Shown piece by piece: positions 21,298-31,292 of a stretch of DNA of 64,000 nt. Below the pieces are notes generated by a model. It was not told where the DNA came from. It was given only the letters and a program-made list of their open reading frames with translations, and did no database searches. Origin of the DNA: Forficula auricularia (Eukaryota > Arthropoda > Insecta > Dermaptera > Forficulidae); contig JALMQS010000271.1 in the NCBI GenBank assembly GCA_024734495.1, positions 141,466-205,465 on the forward strand. The letters run 5' to 3'. Within the stretch, counting starts at the first letter, position 1, and the number at the start of each line of letters is the position of its first letter. The position numbers and the translations under genes are program-made.

Positions 21298-21733
21298 GCT
21301 CTAGTCACTGACCCACAGTCACCTCTTAGTATAACTTTACACACTTGATTTGTTTGTCATATTTGTAAATTCAAACTATTATCTTGTTTTATTTTTTTCA
21401 CTCTTTCCCGGCTTCTTTTTTTGTAAAATTTATTTTTTTAAAAGCGATTTCTTTTTTGCTTCCTTTTTTTCTCGTTGAGGTGAGTCTGTCGCTGCTTTCG
21501 ACAGGCTGAGTGTTTGTGATTGTAAAAGCCCCAACCCGTTCGCTCTCTCTTGTCTTCTTTTCCATGACGGGCTCTTCTCTTTAGATTCACTTCCTTTTCT
21601 TTTCCACCCTCCCACGGGGTCCCTCTACCATTCTTTCTATCTTTTCTTGAGGTTAAAGAAATTAATAATTTCCTATAGTATTTCTACGACCAAGACACTT
21701 AAAATCGATATGTCTTTATAGCATATTATATAA
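21298..21733. other. CT-rich intergenic stretch
   Basis: Includes a pyrimidine-rich block (21390-21650) that creates a 61-codon K/E-rich minus frame, which I treat as chance. No gene supported. Confidence 0.45.
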
Positions 21734-22520
21734 TAGTACCTGGAGGCACCGAGCGATGCTCGGTAACTTCTTCCTTCAGTTAAAACCTTTATTTTAATAT
21801 TATTTTTAATTTAAAATTCTGATAAAAAGGTCGATTTTTATTTGAGAGCCGTTTTCGAATTAAAAAAAAACATATATATATAGTATTCGGCTACTGTACC
21901 TCCCTCCCCCGCTTGACCCCACCCCCGAAACCTCGCCCTACCTCCGGATCCCCCACCACTGCACCCCACCTCCTGCACCTGTTTTAATTCAAGCATATGA
22001 TTCATTTTTATTCATCCAATTGTTAATAAATAAAACCTATCAAAATGTGTTGTTTTTTCAGAAAATTGAGACATGCTTATGCAAAATATATTTTTAAATA
22101 AATTCTTGATTATTTTTTATTCTATTAAATAAATAAAGTTCTTTATAAAAACAATTATAAAACGTTTATTAATATTTCTAATGGAGAACAAAATATGTTA
22201 AAATCCACAATCACAATACTTCTTCAAGGCCTTTTAGAACAATGAATTAAGGCAACTCATTGTCTGTCTGGGTACAAAAAGAAAAGAGTAACCTTTTTTA
22301 AAACCCTAAGAATGGGATTTGTCTACCTGAGAATAATTAATTTGATTCCGAAAAAACCCATCAAAAACAATTTGATCAAAGATGAGACCGTGAGAGATTG
22401 AATTGTCACCCCAAATACCCCCTAACCCGTGATTTTCATCAAAATCGGTAGAGCCGTTTTGAAAATATAACAAAGATACAAATATATATACAATTTTTTC
22501 TCGTTTCATAAGAGTAGATA
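21734..22520 (-). mobile_element. Helitron-like non-autonomous element (reverse)
   Basis: On the minus strand the 3' end has hairpin ACCGAGCATCGCTCGGT followed by GCCTCCAGGTACTAT, the same terminus as at 38.5 and 47.1 kb. The 5' part contains 'aaaacggctctaccgatttt' next to 'gatgaaaatcacgggtta', as at 46.3 kb. A C-rich tract at 21900-21980 is the complement of the G-rich subterminal block of the other copies. A 67-codon minus frame (22509-22306) is a conserved but non-coding part of the repeat. Confidence 0.75.
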
Positions 22521-22544
22521 CATATTCTTCTAATTAGAAAATAA

Positions 22545-22645
22545 ATTAAACTGATGTCGCCACATAACTTTACCATACATCTGACCCCTTCCTTATATTT
22601 GATATTTAATAAATTAATTTATAATCATTTACAAAAATTTTTTGA
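22545..22645 (+). repeat. R1 left-end fragment
   Basis: CTGATGTCGCCACATAACTT then 'taccatacatctgaccc' matches the first 90 bp of R1, diverged and truncated. Confidence 0.6.
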
Positions 22646-22736
22646 GACCATTACCAATTAATCATATCTCTTTTTAACTATGGTATATGGGTCACTTTAT
22701 TGTAAACATGGGAAAAAGTTACTTAACAGTCTAGGG

Positions 22737-23210
22737 CAGAGGTCGCTAACCTGCGGCTCTTTCGATGTCAAGATGCGGCTCTCCAGTTCCATGCGCAAAT
22801 ATTAATAATTATATTATTTTATTTTTAAAACCCATAAAAAATATTATACGTCAAAAAAAATATACTGCAAACATGATAAAAACACTCAACAGGGAACAGT
22901 GAGAATATAGGTGGAGTAGATATTTTTTTCATATTTAAAGTTATTTATTTTAAATCAAAAATCAAATTTATATATTCCTAATCGTAATCAAATCCCATAA
23001 TATTTAAACATTTTTTTATGGGTACTAAAAAATGTCAAAAATTGAAGGAAATCAAAAATTAAAATTTTTTAAACCGTCCGATTTAAGGTGGGATACCTCA
23101 TAAGTAACAAAATTTTTTAGATCTTTTATGAGAAATTTTACATACAGAGCGTTAGAAGAATTTCAGAAAGGCTTAGGTGGATCATGACACACATAGGCTG
23201 GAAAACACTG
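22737..23210. mobile_element. hAT-like element with decayed ends
   Basis: Left end CAGAGGTCGCTAACCTGCGG followed by repeated 'tgcggctct' is typical of hAT MITEs. A second hAT-type end GGCTGGAAAACACTG lies at 23196-23210. The 8-bp flanks (GTCTAGGG and GTATATTT) do not match, so these may be ends of two elements. AT-rich, non-coding interior. Confidence 0.5.
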
Positions 23211-23235
23211 GTATATTTTATTAATTAAAATAAAT

Positions 23236-24070
23236 AAGCTGACGTGTTCTGATGTGGCCATCCACTTGACTTTACCATACAACCTGGCCCCTCACTTACA
23301 TTAATATTTAATAAAATTATTTATAATCATGTAGGGGAGGGGGATTAGTTTTTTCATTTTTAAACTCCTAGGGCACACTGATTATGTATACAAAATTTGG
23401 TTGAGTTTGGTAAATGACCAACATTTTCATTTTTTGACCCTCCACCCCCCTCCCCCATTTTTGGGCGGTTAGTTTTTGCATTTTTAGACTTCTGGGGTCC
23501 CACTGATTATGTATACAAAATTTGGTTGAGTTTGGTAATGGCCATGATTTTTATTTTTGACCCTACACCCTCCCCCCATTTTGGGCGGTTAGTTTTTGCA
23601 TTTTTAGACTTCTGGAGGGCCACTGATTATGCATACAAAATTTGGTTGAATTTGTTCAAACGACCTAGATTTTTAATTTTTAACCCCCCCCCCCCCTCCA
23701 ACCCTTAACTTTGGGTCGATATGCACCAAAATCTAATCAGCTCTTAATCTCAATGGGCCAAAACTACGTGTGAAATTTGGTTTTGATATTCACACTAGTT
23801 TTTGAGCTAGCTCGTTCACAAATTTGGTAACGCACAGACTAACTAACAGACATTTTGACAAAACAATTATTATCTCAAAAAATATAATTTTTTCGATGTT
23901 TACTTATTAGAGCTTTTTTGTAGAGCGCAAAGCCATGGTTTTGCTCAATTTTTTTAATCGAAATAGTTTAAGCCGTTTTTGAGATATTTTGAAAAAAAAG
24001 AAGAAAAAAAACTACTTTTTTTCATGCACGATTACAACACTTGACCATACTCTGTATGGTAAAGTAAAAA
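23236..24070 (+). repeat. Repeat R1 copy 3 (three tandem units)
   Basis: Complete: begins GCTGACGTGTTCTGATGTGG and ends CCATACTCTGTATGG then TAAAGTAAAA. Three central units of about 110-120 bp, each with 'attatgtatacaaaatttgg' and a C-rich tract. Subterminal ACTTTACCATAC (left) and GTATGGTAAAGT (right) are inverted. No coding frame beyond short artefacts. Confidence 0.85.
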
Positions 24071-24755
24071 ATAAATTTCTGATTGTTTGTTATATTTTAC
24101 CTGATTACCAGGACGTCTCAAAACGGAGAGCGTACCGAGTTTTGAAAAAGTTCTTCCTGATTTATTGTCGTAGTTCCACTGTGATACTTACTCTTATTCT
24201 GTTATTGATTAAATCGTGATTCCTCTGACAAACTCTTCTCGAATAGTCTTTTGAAACGGAAGTCGTCTTCGCGATGGTGACATTTCCTCTTGACAGAGGT
24301 CTGATGGATTGCCAAGACGAACGGACGAACGTCGCTTTATTACACCAAAAGGCGGTTTTCTCTAAGCTACCGATTTGACTACACTCATGATACCAAATAT
24401 CTCTGTTAACTTTCCATTATTTACTTTTGAGCGAAGGGTTTATTTGCTGAACCCATCTTCTCTACATGCTTTCCGTTTGAATATCTGCACGCGGTTTAGC
24501 TGAGAGAGGATGGCTTAATACTTTTTCACAATTCAATTTCTTCTTCTCTTAAGATTATTTATTTTTCCAGTAATTGAGAAATTTCTAAAATTCACTTGGA
24601 ATGTTAAAATAAACTAGTGTCTGTACCACATAATTTTACTTAAACCCTCTGCTTCTTTGATTAAAAAAATCCGTCGATAAGAATTGAAAAAATTAATTAA
24701 TAATTTCTAATGAAAATTAAGAGAGAGATAGTCGTCTACTAGATGCGAGATGTTA
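24071..24755. other. Higher-complexity unique segment
   Basis: 24110-24500 has near-even base composition and no match within the window. It has no long frame and no clear exon borders. It could be a UTR, non-coding RNA or conserved non-coding DNA. Confidence 0.35.
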
Positions 24756-24759
24756 TGGA

Positions 24760-24865
24760 ATATTTTTTTTATGTCACAAGGCTTGTTTCATCCCTTCGGA
24801 AATCGAACCCGGATGCCAAAAGACTTAGCTTGTCCACTGAGATGTAACCACATCTGACTTATAGG
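24760..24865 (-). mobile_element. SINE-B (tRNA-derived), reverse
   Basis: The minus strand has an A-box-like ACATCTCAGTGGACAAGC and a B box CCGGGTTCGATTTCC. The tail ('attccataaca', 'tagtagacgac', 'tatctctct') aligns with the copy at 26.2 kb. Confidence 0.7.
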
Positions 24866-25014
24866 ACGGAAAAACTTCGGTCTTTATCATAAAAAAATTC
24901 CCGGCAATTGATTCTAAATCTTATCATATAGCCAAACCATATATTTTGATTATATTATAAATAATTTTATATAATTATAATATTTTTACTTTGACATTTA
25001 TATTTAAAAAATAA

Positions 25015-25930
25015 TCTGACGTGTTCTGATGTGGCCATCCACTTGACTTTACCATACATCCTGACCCCTCAATTATATTTAATAAAATTATTTATAATCA
25101 TGTAGGGGGGGGGGGGGTTAGTTTTTGCATTTTTAGACTTCTTGGGTAGGGGGACCCAATCAGGGGGGATTATGTATACAAAATTTGGTTGAGTTTGGTA
25201 AATGGCAAAGATTTTCATTTTTCGACCCTCCCCCGCATTTCGGGCGGTTAGTTTTTGCATTTTTAGACTTCTTGGGTCCTACTGATTATGTATACAAAAT
25301 TTGATTTAGTTTGGTAAATGGCCAAGATTTTAATTTTTTGACCCTCCGCCCCCCCCCATTTTGGACGGTTAGTTTTTGCATCTTTAGACTTCTGGAGACC
25401 CACTGATTATGTATACAAAATTTGGTTTAGTTTGGTAAATGGTCAAGATTTTCATTTTTTGACCCTCCGCCCCCCCCCCCCATTTCGGGGGGATAGATTT
25501 TGCATTTTTAGACTTCTGGGGGTCCAGTGATTATGTATACAAAATTTGGTTGAGTTTGCTCAAATAACCTAGATTTTTAATTTTTAACCCCCCCCCTCGA
25601 CCCCCCTTAATTTTGGGTCGATATGCACAAAAATCTAATCAGCTCTTAATCTCAATGGACCAAAACCAGGTGTGAAATTTGGTTTCTACTAACTAACTAA
25701 CAGACTAACAGACATTTTGACAAAACAATTATTATCTCGAAAAATATAATTTTTTCGATGTTCACTTATTAGAGCTTTTTTGCAGACCTAAATGCCATGG
25801 TTTAGCTCAATTTTTTTAATCTAAATAGTTTCAGCCGTTTTTGAGATATTTTGAAAAAAAAAGAAGGAAAAAAACACTTTTTTCATGCACGATTACAATA
25901 CTTGACCATACCCTGTATGGTAAAGTAAAA
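25015..25930 (+). repeat. Repeat R1 copy 4 (four tandem units)
   Basis: The longest R1 copy. The central block holds four units (starting near 25110, 25241, 25366 and 25488), each with a homopolymeric C or G tract of about 5-14. Ends as in copy 3, with hairpin CCATACCCTGTATGG followed by TAAAGTAAAA. Confidence 0.85.
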
Positions 25931-26160
25931 ATATAATGTGTAAGTATTGTAATTGCCTCCCGAGGTCTTGACATTTTGAGAGCTTCCATCTCCAAGAAAA
26001 AAGTTAATTTCTCTTCTAGATCCAAAGAATCGATGCCCTTAATAATTTGATACCATATTTAGAACAAAAAAAATCGATATTGTGGACCAGAGAGGCCACT
26101 TTTTCAACAATTTTTTAATGAAGAAGATCGATTCTTTTGAATGAAAATTTTTTCATGTTA
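25931..26160. repeat. R1-like terminus fragment and AT-rich DNA
   Basis: GTAAGTATTGTAATTGCCTC resembles the start of the insert at 13129 ('gtaaagtattgtaatcgctc'), so it is probably a fragment of that sister family. The rest is not recognised. Confidence 0.4.
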
Positions 26161-26164
26161 GTAA

Positions 26165-26310
26165 TTCGACCTAGCTGGGTAAGCCAAGTGTCCGGATTCC
26201 ACTTTTTTGGCTTAGGAATTCGATTCCCGAAGGGGTGAAGCAACAATAAAAATAATCCATAACACATTTAGTAGTTGACCATCTCTCTTGATTTTCTATA
26301 GAAATTTTAA
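26165..26310 (+). mobile_element. SINE-B (tRNA-derived)
   Basis: The head has an A-box-like CTAGCTGGGTAAGCCAAG and a B box GGAATTCGATTCCCGAAG. The tail has 'aataatccataaca', 'tagtagttgac' and 'catctctctt', matching the reverse copy at 24.8 kb. Confidence 0.7.
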
Positions 26311-26339
26311 CTCCACTACTATCCGAATTTGTCTTTCAT

Positions 26340-27600
26340 AAAAATAAGCTGCTTTGGCCATCCAGATATATTTACAAAACACCTCTTATATTTAATATTT
26401 TGGTCCCCTAAAGAAATAATAGTTCTTTTGTTTATTATAGGATTCTTTAAAGAAAACGTCAGCTAACTTGGTTATTTAGATTGAAAATTTTATAATTTAA
26501 TTTTTTGAGAGAGTGTCCGCATTTCGGGCCCATTAGCAATTAATAATATCTCCTTATAAATGTGAGACTTTTCTATTATAATCGATTTTTGTTTGTAAAT
26601 TTTATTTTTTGAAATTATTTTAGTACCCATCGTCTTTTGGGTCACTATGAATTTCACGTTAGTGAGTCATATTCGAAAGGTCGTATAGGGTGTATAATCG
26701 AAATTTCGTACAAATCGATCAAAGGGTCTAGGAGTTATATTGAAAGTTATATTTTTTGAACACCCCCCCCCCTCATAATAGTCCCCGAAATAAATAATGA
26801 CTCTCTTTTTTATTACAGATAAGTCCCTTTCATAGTAAATTCTTCCATTTTTCCGATAGTTTGAAAATTTTATAATTTTAATATTTTCTTTTTCTTTTTG
26901 AACCCCCACCTCCTTAATTTTGGGTCTGATTTCAATCAAAATATTATCAGCTCTTCATCTCAATATAGAAAAACTAAATATGAAATTAAGTTTTGATATT
27001 CACTCTAGTTTTTTATTTATCTAGAGCGTTCACGAAATTTGGTACAACTATGTACGTACGTAAGTACTAAGGTAAAATATAATTTTTTCAATTTTCTCTC
27101 TATATAGGGTTTTCTTGTAAGGTAAATTGCCATAGTTTTTCTCAATGTTTTTTACCAAAATAGTTTGTGCAATTTTTGAGGGTACCGCGACATTTCAGCC
27201 CCAGACAAAATTTCCCTGACAATTTCCCTGAGATTAAAGATTCTCCAAAAATAAATTCGTTTTATTTTTTTATATCTTAATGTGAAACCTACCAAGTATT
27301 TTTATTCAATAATATATATTCAGTTCGGCTCGGTTGGGTTCGTATAGCTCCTTTCCGGAGCGTCTAAGTAGCTATACGAACCCAACCGAGCCGAACTGAA
27401 TATATATTAACCGAACCGGAGTCGATTTGCATTACTCATAAGATTCACGAGGGGAAGGGTTATTTTGTCATGAGATATTTTGTCTGAAGGGTATTTTGTC
27501 GGGGGATGTTTTGTTGGGGATATTTTTTTCGGGGGCTGAAATGTCGCGGAATCGTTTTTGAGATATCTATTTCGAAAAATCGAAGATAAAAACCCACTTT
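26340..27600 (+). repeat. Old R1 copy, interrupted at 27181-27554
   Basis: A diverged copy with recognisable order: 'ttggccatcca', 'aaattttataatttaa', 'cccccacctccttaattttg' then 'ggtctgatttcaatcaaaat', 'cagctcttcatctcaat', 'gatattcactctag', 'ataattttttcaattt' and 'tttttgagatat'. It has one C-rich tract and is much older than copies 3-5. The palindromic element at 27181 is inserted in the 'tttttgag' block. Confidence 0.65.
27181..27554. mobile_element. Palindromic element with 8-bp target duplication
   Basis: TTTTTGAG flanks it at 27173-27180 and 27555-27562. Terminal repeats are CCGCGACATTTCAGCCCC and GGGGCTGAAATGTCGCGG, perfect over 18 bp. The centre holds a second, perfect 40-bp inverted repeat (27310-27349 and 27370-27409) containing TTCGGCTCGGTTGGGTTCGT, with a 20-nt loop. 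Motifs TTTTGTC/GACAAAA recur on the two sides. Non-coding. The duplication length suggests a hAT-like mechanism. Confidence 0.8.
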
Positions 27601-27607
27601 TTGACCG

Positions 27608-27700
27608 ACTTTGAAAAATAGGAGGTAATCAATTCAACGGAATGTCTTTTTTTTGTGTTTGAACATTTATTTCTCTTTACCATGTCGACCGATTTGGATG
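27608..27700. repeat. Dispersed repeat terminus
   Basis: GACCGACTTTGAAAAATAGG then 'aggtaatcaattcaacgg' resembles 11241-11280. I think similar text recurs widely in insect genomes, but I could not check this. Confidence 0.4.
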
Positions 27701-27729
27701 ATTTTTTGACGTGACAACGTCTTATAAAT

Positions 27730-28106
27730 TGGTTTGCCGGGTGACACTTCAAGAAACTGCGTTACGCTCCGCTCACGTTATGCGCTCACAATGAGAGCGA
27801 GTGAGAGGCACGCGTCCCTTCCACTCGGGCATGGTTAGCCCGCCTAAGAGCGAGAGAGACAGACATAAAAAGTGAAAGGCACGCGTCCCTTCCACTCGAG
27901 CACAGTTAGCCCGCCTAAGAGCGAGAGAGACAGAGCTGAGAGAGAGAGAGTGAGAGAGATAGGCATACACACCGGTTCATGTCTTGCGCTTCTATTTCGC
28001 TTAGGCGCCTGCATACAAGTTTACACGTTGCCAGTTAATTGTAAAACAATTGTGTAGTGATAATGTGAAGGTAGTTTCGTCCATCGCAACAATTCAAACA
28101 GCAAAG
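27730..28106 (+). promoter_or_regulatory. CpG/GAGA-rich leader with 70-bp direct repeat and candidate 5' exon
   Basis: Two direct repeats about 70 bp apart (27803-27863 and 27873-27934) share GGCACGCGTCCCTTCCACTC and 'gttagcccgcctaagagcg'. GA-rich runs follow to 27960. This is the most CpG-rich DNA for kilobases and lies upstream of the nuclease frame, so it is a plausible promoter and leader. 'cagcaaag|gtaaat' (donor at 28107) could end an untranslated first exon, since upstream ATGs are closed by early stops. Confidence 0.4.
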
Positions 28107-28592
28107 GTAAATAATTTCAGACTGATAATATAACATGATGAAATAAATGACTAAGACATAAGTGAATAGGTTATGTTGTAGTAATCACAATCACTGCGCA
28201 AGGTAGTAAGCGCGCGATTTACAAATTCAAAGATCAAATGTGAATTTGTTTTCTCCTTTAGAAAATACACTTTGAATTAAAATCGATTGATATTAACAAT
28301 TAATGTGATTTAAATAAATGTTCTAACTTTTAAGTTTAGTTTTTATATTTATAACAATGTAAAACAAGTTAAATTTATTAATAACTTATAACAACTGATT
28401 GATTTAACATAAACCAATTTTGTGAATTCTTGAATTTGTTATTTATATTAATAACTGTTTCAACAAAGTTCAATTTATGCAAAAATTTGAAATAAAAAAT
28501 GAATTTAACATACACAAATTTTGTGAAATTTCAAATTAATTATTTATATTAGTAACTTTTTAAAACTACTTTTATTTTTTAAAAATTCTTGA
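28107..28592. other. AT-rich gap, possible intron of the nuclease gene
   Basis: About 80% AT with stops in all frames. It fits an intron between the donor at 28107 and an acceptor near 28650, but could equally be decayed element interior. Confidence 0.3.
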
Positions 28593-29510
28593 AACAAAAA
28601 GTTAATTCAACAAAAACAAATTTTGTTTGACTCTCCTTTGATTTTCAAACATGGGCGCGAAGGAAACGACTCACAAACTACACGAGATATTCGCACTGAA
28701 TATATTCGACTCCAAGGACACACTTTGCAAACCACCACTAAAAAGGCAGTCAAATTCTGTGACGATGCTACCAGTGCTGGACAAACTATCGTGACGAACA
28801 TCAATTGTCAAAGTTTGAGTGCTCATGCCACAGACATTGAAACAGATACAGTGATTCCAAGATCTGACTATTTAGTACTGACCGAAACGTGGATGCGCGA
28901 CACTTGTGAACCACATCCAATCAAGAATTATGAGTGCATATCAAGGGAGAATAATCGAACAAACTCAGACACCAACGCAGCAGGTGGAGTAGCGATCTAT
29001 CGTAGGTTATCATCAATATCAACAGGAAAAGTGAGCGATGTTGCGGTCACAGACACTGCTCGAGTTATCAAAACCTGCGGTGACTTGTGCTTGGCTGAAG
29101 TTACTTGCTTTACCGCTGATACTACCTTCAAATTTGTGCTCGGTGCTGTTTATATTCATCCAGGATCAAGTGTACAAGACATCGGAATGTTGCTACACCA
29201 GGCACTTCTTCCATACGTGCATAACAGCCAGTACGTGCCACCGTTCCTGCAAGTTGATCCTAATATGCCGATTCTTCTATGCGGTGACTTCAACCAAAAC
29301 GTGAAGTCTGATGACAAGTTTCTCAAATTCATTAAAGATACGTTTAATCTTGATTGCGTATCAGATATGTCTAAGTCTACTACGTTAAAAGGAACAACCA
29401 TTGACTTGACATTTTCTAGGCACATTACAGCAGAAACACTTCCTTTCATTTCATATTTCTCCTATCATCGCCCTATCCTCAACAAAATCACTCAGATAGG
29501 AACAAGTTAA
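28593..29510 (+). CDS. EEP (exonuclease-endonuclease-phosphatase) nuclease of a mobile element
   Basis: An uninterrupted frame runs from 28593 to the TAA at 29508-29510. Numbering from 28623, where the codon is TTG and not ATG, the EEP motifs are: NINCQSL (Asn61), LTETWM (Glu88), GGVAIY, VLGAVYIHPG (Tyr177), LLCGDFNQN (Asp222, Asn224), TTIDLTFS (Asp261) and FSYHRP (His282). The usual S-D-H is S-Y-H here, so one acidic residue is replaced. The upstream IRTEYIRLQGHTLQTTTKKA is a linker-like segment. The first in-frame ATG is at 28893, inside the domain and after Asn61 and Glu88, so a full protein needs an upstream exon or a non-ATG start. Such nucleases occur in non-LTR retrotransposons and at the C-terminus of Helentron proteins; no RT or helicase flanks this one. 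The open frame suggests it is recent. Confidence 0.75.
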   Translation, partial: NKKLIQQKQILFDSPLIFKHGREGNDSQTTRDIRTEYIRLQGHTLQTTTKKAVKFCDDATSAGQTIVTNINCQSLSAHATDIETDTVIPRSDYLVLTETWMRDTCEPHPIKNYECISRENNRTNSDTNAAGGVAIYRRLSSISTGKVSDVAVTDTARVIKTCGDLCLAEVTCFTADTTFKFVLGAVYIHPGSSVQDIGMLLHQALLPYVHNSQYVPPFLQVDPNMPILLCGDFNQNVKSDDKFLKFIKDTFNLDCVSDMSKSTTLKGTTIDLTFSRHITAETLPFISYFSYHRPILNKITQIGTS

Positions 29511-29603
29511 GTTGTAGTAAACGCTGTTTCATTGTACGCAAATGTATTGCAAGTTATTGTATGTATATTTGTATATAAATACGTATGTATGTGTAAAGGT
29601 AAA

Positions 29604-29609
29604 AATAAA
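29604..29609 (+). terminator. Polyadenylation signal AATAAA
   Basis: AATAAA lies about 95 bp after the nuclease stop codon and before the element's terminal sequence. Confidence 0.5.
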
Positions 29610-29819
29610 ATTTTGTTAATATGAAATTCAGTGCGAGATTCTTTGTATAAATTAATGTTTTAAATATAATTCTTTGTATAAATAAATGTTTTAAATTGTT
29701 ACTATTATTTCATCCTTCTTCCTACTATACGAATGAATATTCACATTAAAATTATTTTACCACTCAAAGTCGTTGTCACGTAAAACTTTCGCCCGTATAC
29801 CGACTTTACAGGCAACCAT

Positions 29820-30640
29820 TTTTTTTGTTTTGGGTTCATTCTCGTACCCGATTGCTCCCGTTTTTTTTCTTTGGTATTGGACTTTTTTTTACATGAATGA
29901 TTAGAATACTTGACCATATCTATCTTGTATGATAAAGCGAAAGATTATATAGGTATAAGTGTTAAAATTTTCGATTTTGCAAGAATTTTTGAAAGAAAAA
30001 ATCCTTACTAAAAAATGAATTTGAAAAAATCCATCAAATTTCGAAACCTTCCAGAAATCGTCTCTCGATCCACCAGTGTGTCACAAAACACAATTTAAGA
30101 ACAAGCACTTTTAGAGAGATATGTATTTTAGAACGCATTTGCTTGATTGAAAAATATGTAGGTACATATTTTACATGAAGATAATATTTCAAATAACGTG
30201 TTGCTGACCTACTCTAAAAACTTGTATATGTTTCGGTTTTCATTTCTAGTATTAAATTCCTACTTTGTCCATTCATTTTAGCGGTTATTAATTAATTCAA
30301 TTATTCTGGCAAAGTTTTAATCAAACGAAATATTGCCTTGGTTAACACAATTGTATGTGAGATCAATTTTAAATCTCCCTTTTTGCTTAAAGGCTTAACA
30401 TCTACAGTCCTTTACCCTTGATTGAAATTAGAGTCGTATAAAATAACTAAAAATTGTCCTTTTCGGCCTCTCTCCCACCGTCATTTTGAAGAGAAACAAA
30501 TTTTAATAATTTAGCCAAACTCGTAGTATAAAAATCTTAGATGGATGCCATCTCAAGTAAATATTTTAGAGGATTGGCAATGCTTCACATTTCTAAACAA
30601 AAATCATATTTATATCTATTCTGGTTTAACCCAAGAACGC
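29820..30640. other. Mostly unrecognised DNA
   Basis: A diverged R1 terminus lies at 29885-29945 ('gattagaatacttgaccat'). The rest is AT-rich without frames or repeats that I can place. Confidence 0.5.
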
Positions 30641-30790
30641 ACAAGCTTTTTGACTAACACATTTTAGCGAGCAGGCCCCGTCAGCCCCACTATATGTTTA
30701 ATTGGCTTATAACACATTTTTAATTATTATATTCATGTTTTTTTATTAATTTATATCAAGATTTATAAAAAAAATAATAAATCAATACTT
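30641..30790. mobile_element. Fragment of MITE family P2
   Basis: GGCCCCGTCAGCCCCACTAT, 'ttaattggcttataacacattttt' and 'attaatttatatcaagattta' parallel the fuller copies at 31.9 and 56.3 kb. Confidence 0.55.
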
Positions 30791-30965
30791 TTTGACGTGA
30801 CAACGTCTTATAATTCGATGGAGCCTGCTGCACGCACGAAAAAACATGACTCATGCGGCGTTACCTCGCTCTGAGACGTTCCATTTAAGGCTTGAAGTGC
30901 AAGCGAGAGCGCGGAACGAGCGACAAATATTAAGGCGGGCTTTTTAAAAACTACAGTTACAAAAA
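30791..30965 (+). mobile_element. Terminal segment of the nuclease-element family
   Basis: TTTTTGACGTGACAACGTCT, as at 27704, is followed by CpG-rich text (GCGAGAGCGCGGAACGAGCG, 'ttaaggcgggc'). No nuclease follows, so it is a truncated or non-autonomous relative. Confidence 0.55.
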
Positions 30966-31292
30966 TTTTAATGATGTTTCCAAATTTTAAATTTAAGATT
31001 TATGAACAATAATTTAATCACAGTTTATTCTTATAATAAATTATTCAAAATTATTACTTTTTTACAACAAATTACAATTAAATTTGCAAAAATAATTAAG
31101 TAACTAATTGAACAACAACTTTTATTCAGTTTACTTGCTGAAAGAAATAATGTCAATACAAAATTTATTATTATAAAATAATAAAATCAAAAATTAAATT
31201 TTAACAGTCGAGTAGAAATTTAAACAATAAATTTTATTCAAGTATTTTGTAAATTTAAAATGATTTTTTGAACGAAGAATTTTATGAAAAAA
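30966..31292. other. AT-rich stretch between terminal segments
   Basis: No frame or feature; probably interior of a non-autonomous relative bounded by 30791 and 31430. Confidence 0.4.

Larger units (their letters stand above)
27706..29819 (+). mobile_element. Element carrying an EEP nuclease gene (Helentron-like, tentative)
   Basis: The left border region has TTTTTGACGTGACAACGTCT. The right border has, in reverse, GGTTGCCTGTAAAGTCGGTA and then 'ttttacgtgacaacg' (29771-29818). The same terminal text recurs at 30.8 kb and as a palindrome at 31.3 kb. Contents in order: CpG/GAGA-rich leader (27730-27960), possible splice donor at 28107, AT-rich gap, EEP nuclease frame, AATAAA. An EEP nuclease is a known accessory domain of Helentron-type rolling-circle elements, but no Rep or helicase is present here, so the class is inference. 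Confidence 0.5.

Noticed and set aside
21430..21615. 61-codon K/E-rich minus frame
   Set aside because: It is produced by a pyrimidine-rich tract and has no recognisable motif.
22306..22509. 67-codon minus-strand protein shared with 46326-46604
   Set aside because: The similarity follows DNA-level conservation of a Helitron-like repeat ('aaaacggctctaccgatttt'). It is not evidence of a conserved gene.
22737..23210. A complete hAT MITE with target duplication
   Set aside because: Both ends look hAT-like, but the 8-bp flanks do not match, so I kept it only as decayed or mixed ends.
28623..28625. Start codon of the EEP nuclease at 28623
   Set aside because: The codon is TTG, not ATG. The frame is open further upstream to 28593 and has no ATG before 28893, so no start could be assigned here.
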